64,000 nt of DNA from Nautilus pompilius (GCA_018389105.1 JACATO010002141.1:1-64000), one strand, 5' to 3'; shown: positions 34,475 through 48,586, numbered from the stretch's first letter. Numbers and translations are program-made. The notes: generated from the letters alone by a model not told the origin.

Positions 34475-37400
34475 ACGCACATGGGTCACCAGAATCCGTT
34501 CCACAACCTTCTTAGGTCAAAATGGTGCCAAGAAAGCACAAGGTAAAGCAACTGGATGAATGCTACATGCATATGAGATCTACTGCTAGAAGAGTTTTAC
34601 AAAAATATAAACAAATGCAGTTACTGCAAGTTATTATTTAAAATCTGAAAATAGCTGACAAATTGTCTTTTTTTAAATGTCATTTATAAAAAAAATAATA
34701 ATGTAAAGATTTTGTTAATTCGCACAGGACTCCTCTCTTGCTCCAGCTTTGCACATTTACATGATGGCAATGCTTTTTAGTTCATGTGATGAGGATTGGC
34801 TTCAGTGTTGTTGTTCTTCAGCAGATATCACTGATAAAGCTAGTACAACAACTGTCTGGTTGCTGTTACTTCAAAATTATAAGTTTCCGTGTGAAAGATG
34901 GCACTTTATGACTGGAAAATGTTGCTGCTGCTGCTGACACAGCATACAGTATAGCTGCAGCTCTGCACATCATTGTTTGACATTCCCATAAGGGTAGATC
35001 TGTCAAACATTGGGCAATCAGATAATTAGAGACAGTTTTGAACTGAACTTTTAGATATTAAACATTAAAAATAAAATTCATTACACTATACGATGAGTGG
35101 CCTGTGATCGTCTTTGTTGTGAAGATACTCCACATCTCACCATAAGTTGTTCAGAATATAAGATAACAAAGAAACACAACTAACAGTGCATTTGAATCAA
35201 GCATTATTTTGGAAGCCTTCATGATCCCTTTAACATTATCTTTTAAATATTCATGGGAAAACTTTTTTGTTACCACCCCAGGATACCTGACAAATGGCAC
35301 AAGCCTGGGGCTGTCATCTACCGTGAAGTACGATGAGAAGCTATCTAACATTTTAAAAATAAAATACAAGTTTAACAATAATACACCAAAATGGCTACAT
35401 TTGGAGTTGATAATAAAAAGCTCCTCTCAAAATTATCATAGAACCAGACTTAAGAATATCCCCTTTAGTCCTAAAATAAGTAGATTGCTAAAACCACTGA
35501 CAAAGTTAGCATCCATCACTTTGCTTGGAGGCATTCTAACCATTTTTGACCTGACTGCTGAAAGAACATTTCCTTAACATTTAATCTAGTCTGGAATTTA
35601 TTATTCTGTATGAATGATCTTGAATAATAGGATATTATTAATAGAATGTCTATGGCTACCTTATCTGAAAACCTTTTGTATACTTAGATTAAATCACTCT
35701 TGAAAGAAAGTTAGTTTAGATTAGGCAGCCTTTGAACTCCTTTGGTATAATTTTAGTAATTCCTTTAGTCATCCTCAGGCATCCAGCATCTCTTTAGTGA
35801 TGAAGATTCCATGTCTGGACTTCGTATTCTAAGATGGGATTTTAAAATGTTTGCCACTACCACCCATGCAGATTTACAGAGAGCCACATTATCGATGGGG
35901 AAAATGAGGCAAATTACCTGGACCCCTGAGTACAAGGAACCTCCAATTCAGGTATTAAAAAAAGTCATTTAACTGTTTCAGTCATCAGTATCATGTGTAA
36001 GCTTTCTAAATACAGAAAATGACATTTGTTCATGTTTCTTTAGATCTACTTGGTTTTCACCAGTTAACTGTTGAATCACATTATATAATGAATATTAATA
36101 AAAAGGTAGAATTTATGTTCATTTTATTCTACAGTTGTCATTATGAATAATCCTGTTTCAATTTTTGCAAAATATATACAATAGAGTTGATTAATGAATG
36201 GGGTCTTGATCGCCTAAAATGTACTCTGAATAAACAGATGGAGACAACTAATGTGTACATTAGGGAAAGACCCCTCAATACATACTGTGTCCTGGGCCTT
36301 TGTAGGCCTTAATTTGGTCCTGGATTTACTATATAGATTTTCATAAAGCTTTTGACTTTTACTATCTATAATAATACAATGCCCAAATCATCTTTCATAT
36401 TTCACATTTGCAATGAATTCATTACCAAGCTTATAAGAATAAACTTAATTTTCTTGAGACTATAAAAATAGCGAAAGCAATATTACTTCTCATGAACTAA
36501 ACATGCATATATTATAAAACAAAAAGAATACACAATTTAGATGACTCTTAACGAAGCCAATGAAACTTCGGTATTTAAACAAAACAAGTCATTTGGTGTT
36601 TGAAGAATCATTGTGTATTGTTATATATATATTAGTGGTTACAAAACAGGACAGAAAACATCATCAACATCACTGAGAAGTTTTCATTTAGGTGTTTCAT
36701 TAAACACACAAATCATTTCCATCGTTTTGACCAGAAGATGAGCAAATTATTTTTTTGGTTGTTGTGATAGTATATTTAGATCTTGTGCTGCTGCAGTACC
36801 TGTCTCCATTGTAAAAAATATTTCTTTAAGATGATTATGCCTTAGGTTGTTTGGCATTGCAACACGTAGGTTGGAAAAGATTTTATTACTGTTGACAACA
36901 CTTGAAGTGTTTTACATAAATAACATGGATAGAGTCTCGAAACTGGGTTAGTAGATAGTTTATTGCCCACAAAAAGATTGCGTGAAGTCTAGTCACTAAG
37001 TTCTGGCTTAAGTAGTTCTAATTAAGATTTCTGAGCTTACACAATACACGCATTAGTAGTTACAAACTTCGATGAAAAACTAACTTTGCAGTCTTCCAAC
37101 TGAAAGAGGTGGTTTTATTGTCATGACACATCTGACAGGGATGGATTCATACAATAAGAACCACACTAGCTTCAATACGAGATGTCACTAAAAAGAGACA
37201 GCAAACATTTTTTTTATGAGTGTGTGTGTTCATTTTTGATGTTAAGAAAACAAAATGGAGGACTGAACGGTGAAGAAGAAAAAAAAATTTTTTAAAAAAA
37301 TACTTAAAGTTTGATATAATGGCCATAAGAGTGCGGAAAGCCAATATGGCTTTTACAAGGCAAAAATATTTATATAAAAAATTTCATGCAATAATGTAGT

Positions 37401-38639
37401 CTGTTTATGTGTTATTCTATTTGTGAAAACCTGTTTTGTTACCCCCTCCATTTACCCGCTTTCAAAAAAATGTACTGCTGCTGGTATTCAGGCAGCAGTG
37501 TATTATGGCACTGAAATGGGTCTCCATCTGCTAGTAGTAAATCAAATGCTCCCACAAAACAACACTACAGAAGCCAGGTGACACATTAAATAATGTTCCA
37601 ATCTCACTTTTCTGCCTTTCCAATTGGAAATATTACGGCAGCTGTAGTGTACAGAATCTACATTATAACTCCAGTATTTTTGGCTGTGAACTAACTCTTA
37701 AGCTTGGGGCACTTTGTCAACATCCATAGCAAAGCATTGTGGGAATGTTTTCTTAATTAATGACAAACAAAACTTATTTCAGACTCCATACTTGCACAAA
37801 TGTGCCATACCTGTAATCTTTCTTTTTCAAAAAAGAATTCCAGCTTTTTTTTTTTTTTTTTTAGAATCAAACAAACAGATCAGTTTTGTCTAGAGGTTAA
37901 AAGGAGGCAAAAAAATCACCATAGCTGTAGTTCAAATATTTTTTCACTAGTAAACAATTAATTAATTTTTAAAAAAATTTTGGTTATGCTTTTAATTAGC
38001 CATTTACTTTCTTTCAAGTATAGAATAGATTTTATGCTGCTTCATACATTGGTAAACTTAAGATGACAGAAGAAGTCTAAAGACTTTAAAAAATACAGAA
38101 AAAAAATGTGGGGGAGAATAAGTAAAACAAAAACGGTCAGACGCCGTGTTACGTCATTGCCCATAGGAAATAACACGAGTAGGTTCAATAAAGGTGACAG
38201 AAGCAAAGACTATTTTTTTTTTTGCAATGAAAATAAAATAAATGTAGATAAAGATAAGTGTAAAAAATCCTGTACATTGTATACAGACATGGGATTGTAA
38301 GCTATCTGGCTGGAGGCTAATTTGCTACAGACCTCTGTGACATCTGAGTCATTCCACATCCTGAGAAATCCTTGGCGATTTCTACACAAAGTAAATCATG
38401 ATTAGTGTGGCAAGAAATATTTTGCAACAACCAGCAGCTAAACTCAGTCTCAGAAAGCAGTGAGGGGAGAAGAGGACGCTCAACGAAAACTACTCGTAAC
38501 ATTTCTCTTCATGTACCCCACAAACAAAATTAAACAACTTATTAGCTGCTTAAAAATAGAAGGCATTTGAAATTTTCAGCCTCTCTTTAAAAAAAGAAAG
38601 AAAAAAGGCAAGCATTCCATCTTTGTAAAGAGACAAGAA

Positions 38640-38642
<3 letters not shown>

Positions 38643-38678
<36 letters not shown>

Positions 38679-38717
38679 CAAATATAAAAAAAAAAATATA
38701 TATATATATATATATAT
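38643..38717. repeat. Poly-T tract followed by (TA)n
   Basis: About 36 T residues, a short A-rich linker and about 10 TA units. Read on the minus strand this is a long A tract, which could be the tail of a vanished retroposed copy, but no body is recognisable next to it. Confidence 0.9.
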
Positions 38718-39108
38718 TACTAGCTCTATCCTAGTGAGGGTGAATAAATGAAAATTTTAACCTGCTGAGTTATTTATTTGAAAAAAAAAAAGTTTCTACA
38801 AAATATACTTTTGACTCAGAAAGGCATTCCTGGTGTTAACCATTAACTTTCCCCAGTATTACCATAAGAACAAATGTTTACTATAGCAAGGCGATAAAGG
38901 ATAACAACATTCTTTATCACAGACAATCAGTTCTGTCTACCATAACAAGGCAATAGTTCAGATCCAAAACGAATATTTTGATAATGTGGTTTTGCATAAA
39001 TTAACACTCAAATATTCCGTTTATATCTTTGATAGGTTAATACAATTTTATTTTGATTTAAGTGTGTTTTTTTAAAAAATTTTTATTGGTCTAATTATAT
39101 ATACATGA

Positions 39109-39128
39109 GAGAGAGAGAGAGAGAGAGA
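39109..39128. repeat. (GA)n microsatellite
   Basis: About 10 GA units, without the ACGT-core units that accompany GA tracts in the left half. Confidence 0.9.
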
Positions 39129-39612
39129 TTGTTATTGCTATTTCAAGTGTTAACTGTTATGGTCAAAGGCCCAAGTTACCAGCTTAGTTTGTTATATTCT
39201 TCAACATAGTTTCTTCTTCTTCCACAGCTGGTTGTGCAGATTTCCTTCAACCTCTATTTTTAAATGTGGGAAGCAAATACAAAGGATTCTAGCAGAAACT
39301 GATGTGCCAGTTCTAGGTGCTTGCCACATATACCAAGCCCCAAAGGACAATCATAGTAACCTGATTGGATACAAAAGATGCCACCTTTTGGTTTGGCTGA
39401 AAAGTCAAATATAGAGCATCTTACCTGGTTGTACGTGTATTTTCATTAATGTTTCAGGTCAGTCTAAACGCAAACTAACTTTGTGACTGCTATACTTTAG
39501 ATAGTGTTCTAGCTTCATGCATCTACTGTCGGAATCATACTAGTTTGATTGTTGTAGCATGCACAATTTTTTTTTTCTTTTTTTTTTACACATTGTGATT
39601 TTTTTGTTCTGC

Positions 39613-39658
<46 letters not shown>
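39613..39658. repeat. (TAA)n microsatellite
   Basis: About 15 TAA units. Confidence 0.95.
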
Positions 39659-41394
39659 CATTTTATTTTAAACTCAGACAATGTCAGTTGTTTTCCAGTG
39701 GTTGGTCAAGCAAACCAATTGCACTGCACTTTAGTGTTTGATGGAGAGTTATTGAGGTTCCAAAATGGTTACTATTTGTAAAAGTTGAACATTTTGAGCA
39801 CAGAATCTCTGTAAGCCAATTTTTCATTGTATAATTTACTATTCATCTGCCACATTCTCTTGCATTCAGTTTTCAGTAAATCATATTTTGGTATCTTTTT
39901 CCTTTTTCTGGCATGTGCATTGTAATCATTGGGGAATGGCGACATCCAACAGGTGACACGTTTTGGTTCCCCTATTCTTAATAAGGACAGTGGGTTTTTA
40001 CGTCTGACAGGAAAGTTTGTGCATTTTTTAAAATTAATACACAACAATTGCTAGTACTAGGGATACTCAAACAAATCCCATGTAATGGTAACCAGCTTAG
40101 TTCCATTTGTACGTCTCTAATATACTAACTGCAGATGATACAAGAGAAAGAGTAATGTCCCTGTTCTTCCCTTAGTCAATCAGTTAAACAAAAATAGCAG
40201 CTGTTCATCAATCATTCAAGCTTTGATCTGCGAAAGGTACCACTAAACTTCCCACAACCGACAAAGACAAAAAAAGAGAGCTAATATTGGGCCAATTATG
40301 TGATTTACACTATAGCTTTAGCAGAAAGACTACATTCCGAAACACCAGCAGACAGGATTAGAGCACCCATAATGAGTCTAATAAGGCATTCATTAGGGTA
40401 ACTTTCTATCTGAAAACAAAATTATCCTCCTTGTAAAGCCAGGCAAACAACGAAAGCTGTAAAGTAACTTCATCTTTTTCAAATTCACATTATTCAAGTC
40501 AAGAAAAAAGAAAAGTGTGCGCGTGCGTGTGCATGCCTCTCTCTCTCCAGTCAAATTTCCTCTCTCTTATATTTTAAACATTACAAGTTTTTTTGTTTGT
40601 TTCAGTTTTAGGAAAATTGTCATTTAATAAATTTGTAGTTAATGTATCTAATTTTCAAATATAGTTTTAAAAAAATATATTAATCATGGTTCTTTCAATG
40701 CAGCTCAGTGTGATTCTGAAATTCAATCTCTTCCTCTTATACACCAGGCTAGATCCAAATTTTAATTACAGCAGATCCTTTTTGCCTCAAAGCCAATGAA
40801 TAAGTAAACAAATCCATCACGCTTAAAGTGGCACTTGCCAAAAAAAAAAAAAAAAAAAGAGAGAGAGAGAGTCTGGTAAAGTAAAAACCAGCCAGATCAT
40901 AGACAATCTGACCCTAAAGTATATTATGTACCCACCAGAGAAAAACTCTGGTGTCAGTTTTCTAAACCAGGCAGAGGAAGTTCTTACCTTTGATAAAGTA
41001 AATTCAGCCTCACTGATGTGTCATTCATGAAAACCAATTATCAAAGAAAAAAAAATAGTTCAGAACAGCTGGAAAAAAAAAGAAAAAAGAAGTCAACTTC
41101 TTAGATGAAGTAGTGTGTATCATTGGTCCCCAGTGGAGTCTGCATTTAAATGCTTCTTGCTAGTTTAACTCAGTGGGTTTGTCTCCCAAAAACTGTGGAA
41201 GACCATTGTGTATGAATTTTGTCACAAAGAACAGCATTTTGTCCAACTTCCACATTAACCAATGGATGGTGTGCTTAAGATAAAGCAAAAAGAGAGAGAA
41301 AGAAAAGTACACAAGCAATACTTGACGGGTCTGCATGCAACCTTGTTGGCTGGCTGGTCTTTGTGTCTCCCCATCTATCCAAAGCACTAGTCAA

Positions 41395-41660
41395 ATAAAA
41401 AAGCAAGTGGTTTCGCCCTTGCTGGGGTAGGGGGTTGTATGGCATCAGAAACTACAACCAACAGGTGTACTCTGACTTTGGCTGACCTAACATAAAAGTC
41501 TCCATCAGAATTGTTCACTAGTGGGAGAAACCCGTGTGACCAGCTGGTGAAGAAGAAACTGTAGCAGGTAAATGAGCCAAACTGAGCCAGTACTGGGTTT
41601 CAAACTTGAGGTCCCCAACCGTAGTATCTCAATAGTCTACCACTGGGCTGCCCACCTACT
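41395..41660 (-). repeat. tRNA-derived SINE copy (family A), minus strand
   Basis: On the minus strand an A-box-like AGCCCAGTGGTAGAC (about 41648-41634) and B-box-like CAAGTTTGAAACCC (about 41608-41595) form a tRNA-like head. The body that follows (ACAGTTTCTTCTTCACCAGC, then GGGTTTCTCCCAC, AATTCTGATGGAG and AGAGTACACCTG) recurs in the copies at 44.6, 44.9 and 61.1 kb, which identifies a dispersed family. This is the most complete copy. The far end near 41395 is not sharply defined. Confidence 0.65.
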
Positions 41661-44599
41661 ACATAAGTGGAATGTTCTCCTCTCTTCATTTGGTTTGGAG
41701 TCTCATCAGATCCACTATAAGACCTCAAGCCAAGCATGCAGAAGCAGGTACAAATCAAAATTAAAAACATTAAAATAAAAATAACAAAATCATTAACCAC
41801 AGAATGTAACGTATTTATAAATCAATTAGTTGTTATTTTAGATGATAGGTCATTATCTAGTAAAAGGCTACTTTAAACTCATTACATACAAAAAGCTCCA
41901 AGGAAAGGCTACTCAGTATCTTTCTTTTTTTAACTTGCTTTAGAGAATCTTAACTTCATTCAAAATGTCGACTTGCCCTCAAAACTATTAAAAATGTATT
42001 CACAGAAGCAATGCATATATGATGATGATGATGATTTTTGAACATTTGAATGGTTAGATTTCATGAGTTGCTTTCCTTGGACAATCATGCATGCTCAAGA
42101 TTTACTTACAAAAGGAAAAAAAAAAATTTATAATGGTGCTGTGTGGCACAACTCAATTTAAAAGAATCAAGCTGAATGTTTGGTTTTTCTTCTCTTTGGT
42201 ATTGCTTTAGAAAAGCAAAACTAAAATTACATGAATACAAAACAATTTGCTCACAAATCAAATTTTTCAGAAATAATTATGTAAAAATGGTGTCTCTGCA
42301 AGCAATCAAGATTATCTCAACTTAAATTGCATATGTACAAATATCAGTTGCAAATTTCTGGCATTATTCTATGCAGACACCTCTTGGATCTGCTTGCTTA
42401 TTCAAATCATTCTCAATCAAATTTTTGCCTTTTCTGAATGGGGTAATCCAGCCTGCACGCAACCTATACTACCTATTGGCAGAACAGAGTCCATAAGTCT
42501 TTAGGTTTGGTCACTTTCACAAGCAGTCCTCCTATTCATTGGTAGCATAACATTCTCTTTGCTGCAAGAAATTTATGGTAGTCAAACCTTTAAATAACCA
42601 TTTACAGTTTTGACAAACCTACCAAATTGCATCTCTTTTGAAGTGCCATGCCTTTGTCAAATGTCATGTTGCTTGGTGTTGTTGAAAAGTGCGATCCAAA
42701 ATGACCATAGTTGATTTTTGTTGAGTTCACAAGAGAGATGGTCTGTTCACAAATGCATGTATTAATAGTTCCGAAAAGCAATGCGAGTTCAAGTGCCTAG
42801 CACTGATTTTTCAAGACAGAATCTGGCCCTCCTAGCAGCTTCTGGTGTGCTAATTGTCCTGGAAAACAGGCTTTGTCCAGAGGAGAGTTTGCATCTTTCG
42901 TTCTTCCTTGCTCGCTCTATGATTTCTGAAACGAAGTCCATGCTTAATTTCATAGTGGTGCTTCATATTATGCTCTTTGGAGGGAAAGATATCAACTCAC
43001 AATAAATTATGCAGATATATTTCAAGTTTTTCTTCTATGCAAAAGTATTTCTTAGTCCAGTCACCATTAAATTTTCTATGCTCCATCTTTCTTCTCTTCA
43101 CAGCTGACCCAAACACAATTTACCACTGAAAAAAACCAGCAAGGAGTAACAAATTTGGCTGAAGTTATCTGCAAAATAACAATGAAACACACTGTGAGAG
43201 CAGTGCACACATGGCACTGAGGAAGTTTACTGAATCATTGGCATGTGTCAATCAAGTCCCCCCCCCAACCGGGAAGTGCTGATTGGTCCATTAGGCATGG
43301 CAAATAATCAACAATTTGGGAAAGTCGTACACATAAAAATGAGACAATGCTAACAATCCTAACCCTACAAACTCAACAGATAACATCTGCCAGACACTCG
43401 CTTTCTGTTGATCATGGCTATGATCATAGCCATGACCGACAGGGCAGATTAGCACTCGCAATGCAATAGACATGGTGGACTACACACGAGTGTTTCATGG
43501 ACCATATACTGGACACCCATACTCTAAGATAAAGCTGCTTTTCTTCTTTTGCATGTGTTATTTGAAATGTTGACATTTCTTTTGGTAAAGATACAAAAGG
43601 AAAAGAAAAACGGGCTTGAATATTATAATCTAGCAATGGGTGCATATGCAGTACCTCAGCAACATGTGCACAAAAACAATTTTCATCTTAAGCATCTGCC
43701 ACCAAACAGGACAAAAAAATGGATTCTATCTACTCTTTCATTTTGATGAAGAAAAGTTAATTCCAGAAATTTCTGAGTCTCAGAAAAAATACTCTCCTGC
43801 TGATTGTCATTGGAATTAGGGTTTGGCTATAATGATGTTACCAAACTTAGAGCAGGTTTGTGCCAGAATCACTGATGTTACAGTAGATAACAAGTGATAA
43901 CATGTCACATCTCCTAGCCACCGGTGATATCTTGTAGGCTTTTATTCTATGAAAACCAACGTAGCCCAATTACAGTGTATTAGTTATATAGTTGCATAGA
44001 TTATCAATCAGAACCACCACTTATCTCAGAAAATTTTTCTTTTTGACAAGATATGCAACAAAAGGAAAATCTTTTGAGAAACTCAGATAGTAAACAGCTT
44101 TAATTCATTGGGATTCCTCTTGAAATAAGAATTGCTAGCTGTAGGAATTTTTTTTTTCCAGTCATTAAATAATAACATGAGATAATTGTAAATCAACCTC
44201 CCTCTTAGCAACAAGCGAAACAAATTGCCTCTAATGCATGTTAATAGAGAAGTAATTTTGAAACTGTTTAGTTAGATAAACAGAAATTGCACTACGTCTT
44301 CCTACCTCCATAAACTTAATACCAGCCTAAAGTGGTACAATCTGCCATCAGTATAGCTTGTTAACATTTTTTAAAAATGTTATTCATTTCTTTTTTAGTA
44401 ACTTTTAATTTACTTTTTAAACAAGATAGAAAAAAAGAAATTAAACAAAGAATGGGCAAACCTCTTATTGCACTCAAGAAGCATACTTAGTAAACGGAGC
44501 ACTATATGAGGTCATTATAAACAGGTAGGAATTTTCCTCCAGGATAGTGTGTGTTATAAAGAAATAGCACTATAAGGGGTATGTATGACTGTATATAAA

Positions 44600-44840
44600 T
44601 TTAGTGTGGTGGCCCAGTGCTTAGACTTACTGGGCTATTAAGGTAAAGAGCCCAACAACTTCAAATACCAGTTGGACTTGGATTGACATATACCTCCATG
44701 GCACAGTTTCTTCTCCATCAGCCAATCACATAGGGTCTCACTGTACAGTACTTTGCCAGAATGTTCTTTCAGATAATGGGTAACATAAAAGTGACATTGA
44801 TGTGATAATTTATCAAGTGAATGCAATGTGCTCACTTGAT
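44600..44840 (+). repeat. tRNA-derived SINE copy (family A), plus strand
   Basis: GGTGGCCCAGTGCTTAGAC (about 44607-44625) is the A-box region. A worn B box (CTTCAAATACC, about 44658-44668) follows, then ACAGTTTCTTCTCCATCAGC and ATAGGGTCTCAC, which match the body of the 41.4 kb copy. It lies head-to-head-like near the opposite-strand copy at 44.9 kb. Confidence 0.6.
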
Positions 44841-44879
44841 AGATCTAGTACAGTAGTAATATCTGTAAAACAACAGGGT

Positions 44880-45095
44880 TGAAGGTTAGTTCATGGTGGA
44901 ACCAACCCAGAACTTAATACTAATTGGGCTAGGAAAAGGGAACATGGTAACAGACACATGCCAGGTGCTCCTGAATTTAGCCATCCTAATAAAAGAACTC
45001 TGATAATTAGTTGGGAAAGAGGGAGAAAACCCCATGTAGAAGCTGGTACAAAAAGCAAACCACAGGCCAAGATATATCAAAAGTGAGAATGGTAC
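44880..45095 (-). repeat. SINE family A copy, body part, minus strand
   Basis: The minus strand has ACCAGCTTCTACATGGGG, TTTTCTCCC, AGTTCTTTTATTAGGATGG and TTCAGGAGCACCTG in the same order as the 41.4 kb copy (ACCAGCTGGTCACACGGG, TTTCTCCC, GACTTTTATGTTAGGTC, AGAGTACACCTG). The tRNA-like head is not recognisable, so the copy is 5'-truncated or worn. Confidence 0.5.
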
Positions 45096-45855
45096 AGCAC
45101 TACACTAATCCATCATACAAAATGTTATAACCATGAATACCTCATTTCTTCACAAGCAGTTTACTTTTCAATTCAGAAATGTGACACTAGAATTTTTAAA
45201 AACTAACTGAACGTGCATGATTGTTTTAATTTCTCATTAATTTTTAAAGATATGACCATGAATGTAGTTATAATTCATTCATGATTAACTTGGTAGCAGT
45301 ATCTAGCAGACTGGAAAATACTAAACAAATGTACACCTTATAAAATATGAAATAAGTAGAATATAGAGTATCTGCAATTTAAGAATTTTCCCTCTTAATC
45401 ATTTCACAGGCAAATTAGTTGACTGCAATTTGTACTTCTATTACAATATCTTGCTATTAAACATACAAAACAGCTTGAAACTTTTTAAAAACGGGTTATT
45501 TCTTTAATATCATGTCTAATTATTCTTTTTTGACCAGTTTTTAGTTTTAAATGATACACAAGAAATTGAAGCTAAAGAAAACACACACACACACAAAAAA
45601 AACATTGTGAAATAAAGTCTATCTGAATCAATTTTATAAATACAAAAAAACAATTTTTAAGTCAGGTTAAATTAAATTAAAAGAAAATAATTAAGCCTAA
45701 GTACATCCTAAATGTAAAGTATTTCTGCATTTTTCAAAATAAAAAGATTAGTACAAATATTCCTTGGTGCCAGAGTATTCCAGGTTCATCTTGATTAAGT
45801 TCACTAGCGATTCTGGCAGAAGTGAACAAGCACAATCACAGATTTCAGTTGTAAA
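45096..45855. other. AT-rich stretch downstream of putative poly(A) site
   Basis: Nothing recognisable except a short (CA)n near 45583-45596. In minus-strand order it lies beyond the proposed poly(A) site. Confidence 0.4.
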
Positions 45856-45864
45856 ACTTTTATT
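45800..45864 (-). terminator. Putative minus-strand poly(A) signal and site
   Basis: AATAAA on the minus strand (45864-45859), within GAAATAAAAG, is followed 20-45 bases downstream by a GT-rich element (CTGTGATTGTGCTTGTTC on the minus strand). This is the usual layout of a metazoan cleavage and polyadenylation site. Cleavage would fall near 45840. The 1 kb before it in transcript order is less AT-rich than its surroundings and looks like unique 3' UTR. It could terminate the transcript whose last coding exon is at 55,337-55,555. Direct evidence of transcription is absent. Confidence 0.5.
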
Positions 45865-48586
45865 TCAGCATCTCTTTCTTACATAAAACTGTACAACTTG
45901 GTATTTTAAACAATCACAACCAGGCCTAGCTCCATCAAAAGGTTTTGTTACAACTGTTTCAATCATCAATAAAACAACACCCAGTTTCCCTAGTTTGCTT
46001 GCTGGCTGCATGGTTAGGTAAGAGAAACTCCTTTCAAGCAAGAATCAACCAATGCTAGAGTTGTGCTGGTCATGGCAGCTTCATCAAAAACTAACAAACT
46101 GCAGACCAAACGGGCACCCTGCAAACAAAACTTCTTTTTGACAGGACAACCATGTTACCTGTCCTAAACCACACGTCTGCGTGTAAAACAGAATGCTTAG
46201 TTCCATTTTGAAAAAAAAAGAAAACAAACTACTCAAATGCATCGTTTATCAGATGTTTTCCAAAAAAAAAAAATCTCATAACTCTTAATTCCAATGTAAA
46301 GACAATTTAAAGCTTAAGGGAAAAAATAATAATTGAAGCGCTGTCATGATAGAAACAGATCCAATGTAGAGGGGATTGCATCCAAAATAAGCGGCATTTT
46401 ATTGTGGTTTTTGTTCATCTACACATGCACAGTAAAGATCTGAACCCGAATAAGTTTGTGTTCTATGCAGCAGTTTTTGCATGTGGCTCATTTCAGTGGT
46501 TACTACTATGATGGCTTAAGCCAGTCCGCTCCAACCACCAGGCAGGAGAAAATACATAAACATAGTTTACATAACGTGCAAGTCCCGAATTTACCTAATG
46601 AATTCTAAGGACGCTTAGGTTTTTCATCGTGGTGGAACTAAAACATGGGGAACAGGTGCAGCCTCTTCCATCAGAACTGCTAGCTAAGTAAACCTGTTAT
46701 GCTCACTTCTCCAGCACCTTAGCGCATCCCCATTCCCCCTCTAGATGGTGGTAGTATCTGTAGTTGACCAGATCTCCCTCCTGCTAAGTTTAAAACCAAT
46801 GGCGTGAACACTATCAATCAATGTAAGAATCATAGTGATGGCCATTTCTCCTCTCTGAAGGCCCCTTTTTTGTATAAGCCCTGATTGCCCCTTATCACTA
46901 AACTAAATCAATTCAAATAAATAATAATCTAAATATTCAGTTCAGATCTTATTCCCAAGGGGTGTGTGTGTGGTAGAATGAATATTTCATTTTCAAGGAT
47001 GGTATATAACATGTAAACAAAAATATATACTAAAATTTCACATAATAAAAACAATCACATGCAAAGGCATTCTTGTTAAGAATTGTTCACTAAAAACAAA
47101 CCATTATAAAAGTGACCTTACTGATGGCATTAGAAGCTAAGAATTAGTGTGTTCTGATGACAGGCGACAAACTATCTTCTATATCAATATTTTAACAAGC
47201 AGCTTGACCGTTTTTACTATTAAAATGAGCTCTTTCATAGTGTAATGCATAGAGATTTCAAAACAAAGAGCAATAAGAGTTACTCAAAAAGACAAGAGAA
47301 CAGGAATTATTCTGAGCGTGTATACATTAAAGTTTAATACCTAACTCCAAAACCTTTGTCCTAATGTTGGTGAATACACTTGCAGGGTGCTAGGGCTGAT
47401 AATCTTAGAGTTTGAAACCAATTCTGACGGCTTCCATAATGGCTAGCTGGAAGAGCTATGCTGTGTCCACCTTAAAACTCTAGCATGTATCTTGACACAT
47501 CATGTGACTCCCATTACATAAATTAATCCATCACAATTATTTAGCAGTCTGTGTTGATTTTCTGTCTCCCACAATTAACATCTGGAATCCTGATTTGCAA
47601 CACTTAGATCAATAGAGATTAATAAAAAAAAAAAATCTAAAGGCTCCAGTTTATCCAGAAATGTGTATACAGTTTCATCAGTCTGCACAAGATTTCAGTA
47701 AGTATATAAAAGCTAAACAAAAAATGTTCTAATGCTGCATCAACTGTGAAATAACATGCATTAACTGCAATGAGAAGAGATTTATGGAAGTGAGAAAAAT
47801 CAGCATCTAAAAAGTATCACGCCAAAGGTACTGCCATAAATCTGTTGGCAGATAGCATGAAACACTGAAGACAATGCTGATAAAGGAACAACTTCATTAA
47901 AAGAGATGAGAGCCATATAATGGAAAAGGACAGATTATTCTGGATTATTTAATTCCAAAAGGTAACAATGGAATTCTCAAGTGAGATCCTTAGGGAAAAA
48001 AAAAAAAAAGTCTTTTCTTTCTGTTCAAATCATTCTCAAATATATTGATCTTTGTTTTTACAGTGAATATAGCCCCAGCAGTAATGCATTAACTATTTAT
48101 TTCTAAAGTAACTCCATAAAAACTCTTCTTACAGATTTCCAAAGCTATAATTCTTCACTCCCTGCCCCCAAATAATTCTAATGAAAATTTTAAATTCTTC
48201 TAGAATATCAACAATCGTAACAAGCCTGGATAACATACTCTAAATAAGGTCAAACAAAAGTTTTAAAATAACACTAATGCTTACTGCCTTTGTGTTTTAA
48301 ATAGACAAGATTCTATAAACTACTTACCACTTGTCTACACTGATTATCATGTTTTGTTAATGGTGCTTTATAGAATTCTAAATGCTGCCAGATATGAATT
48401 TAATGCTATAAACCTAGTTTTCAACAACTTAAATTCCATCCTTCAAGATAACAACTCAACATGCTGCTAAGGTTTATTTGCTAAAGAAACAAATGGTTTA
48501 AATGCATACCCCAATATAACAGTCAGAGACACCCTTGTATAATTTCCTGCAATGTCCTCTCTCTCAAAATGCTGTTTCTGTGCTTA
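45865..48586 (-). other. Possible distal 3' UTR of the PH-domain gene
   Basis: About 2.7 kb with no coding potential on either strand. The part from 45,865 to 46,800 is unique-looking, has more CpG than the adjoining sequence and ends at the proposed poly(A) site. A second AATAAA (minus, 46403-46398) lies within it. A worn tRNA-like string (GAGTTTGAAACC) sits near 47410. UTR status is inferred only from position, orientation and the poly(A) motif. Confidence 0.35.

Larger units (their letters stand above)
34101..41394. other. 7.3 kb of CpG-poor DNA, no confident exon
   Basis: AT-rich, CpG-depleted sequence with microsatellites. The longest frame (35209-35577 plus) has an opposite-strand frame (35151-35378 minus) of similar quality, and neither is recognised. 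A good splice-acceptor-like string precedes 39229 on the plus strand, but the following 60-codon frame is not recognisable. AATAAA signals on the minus strand occur near 34255 and 37112. The stretch may be intron, 3' UTR or flank of a methylated gene. Confidence 0.4.

Noticed and set aside
35151-35577. Overlapping plus (122 codons) and minus (75 codons) frames
   Set aside because: Both read equally well on opposite strands and neither resembles a known family; evidence is too weak to call a CDS.
39229-39417. Plus-strand exon after a good pyrimidine tract and CAG
   Set aside because: The 60-codon frame is unrecognised and no donor or neighbouring exon supports it.
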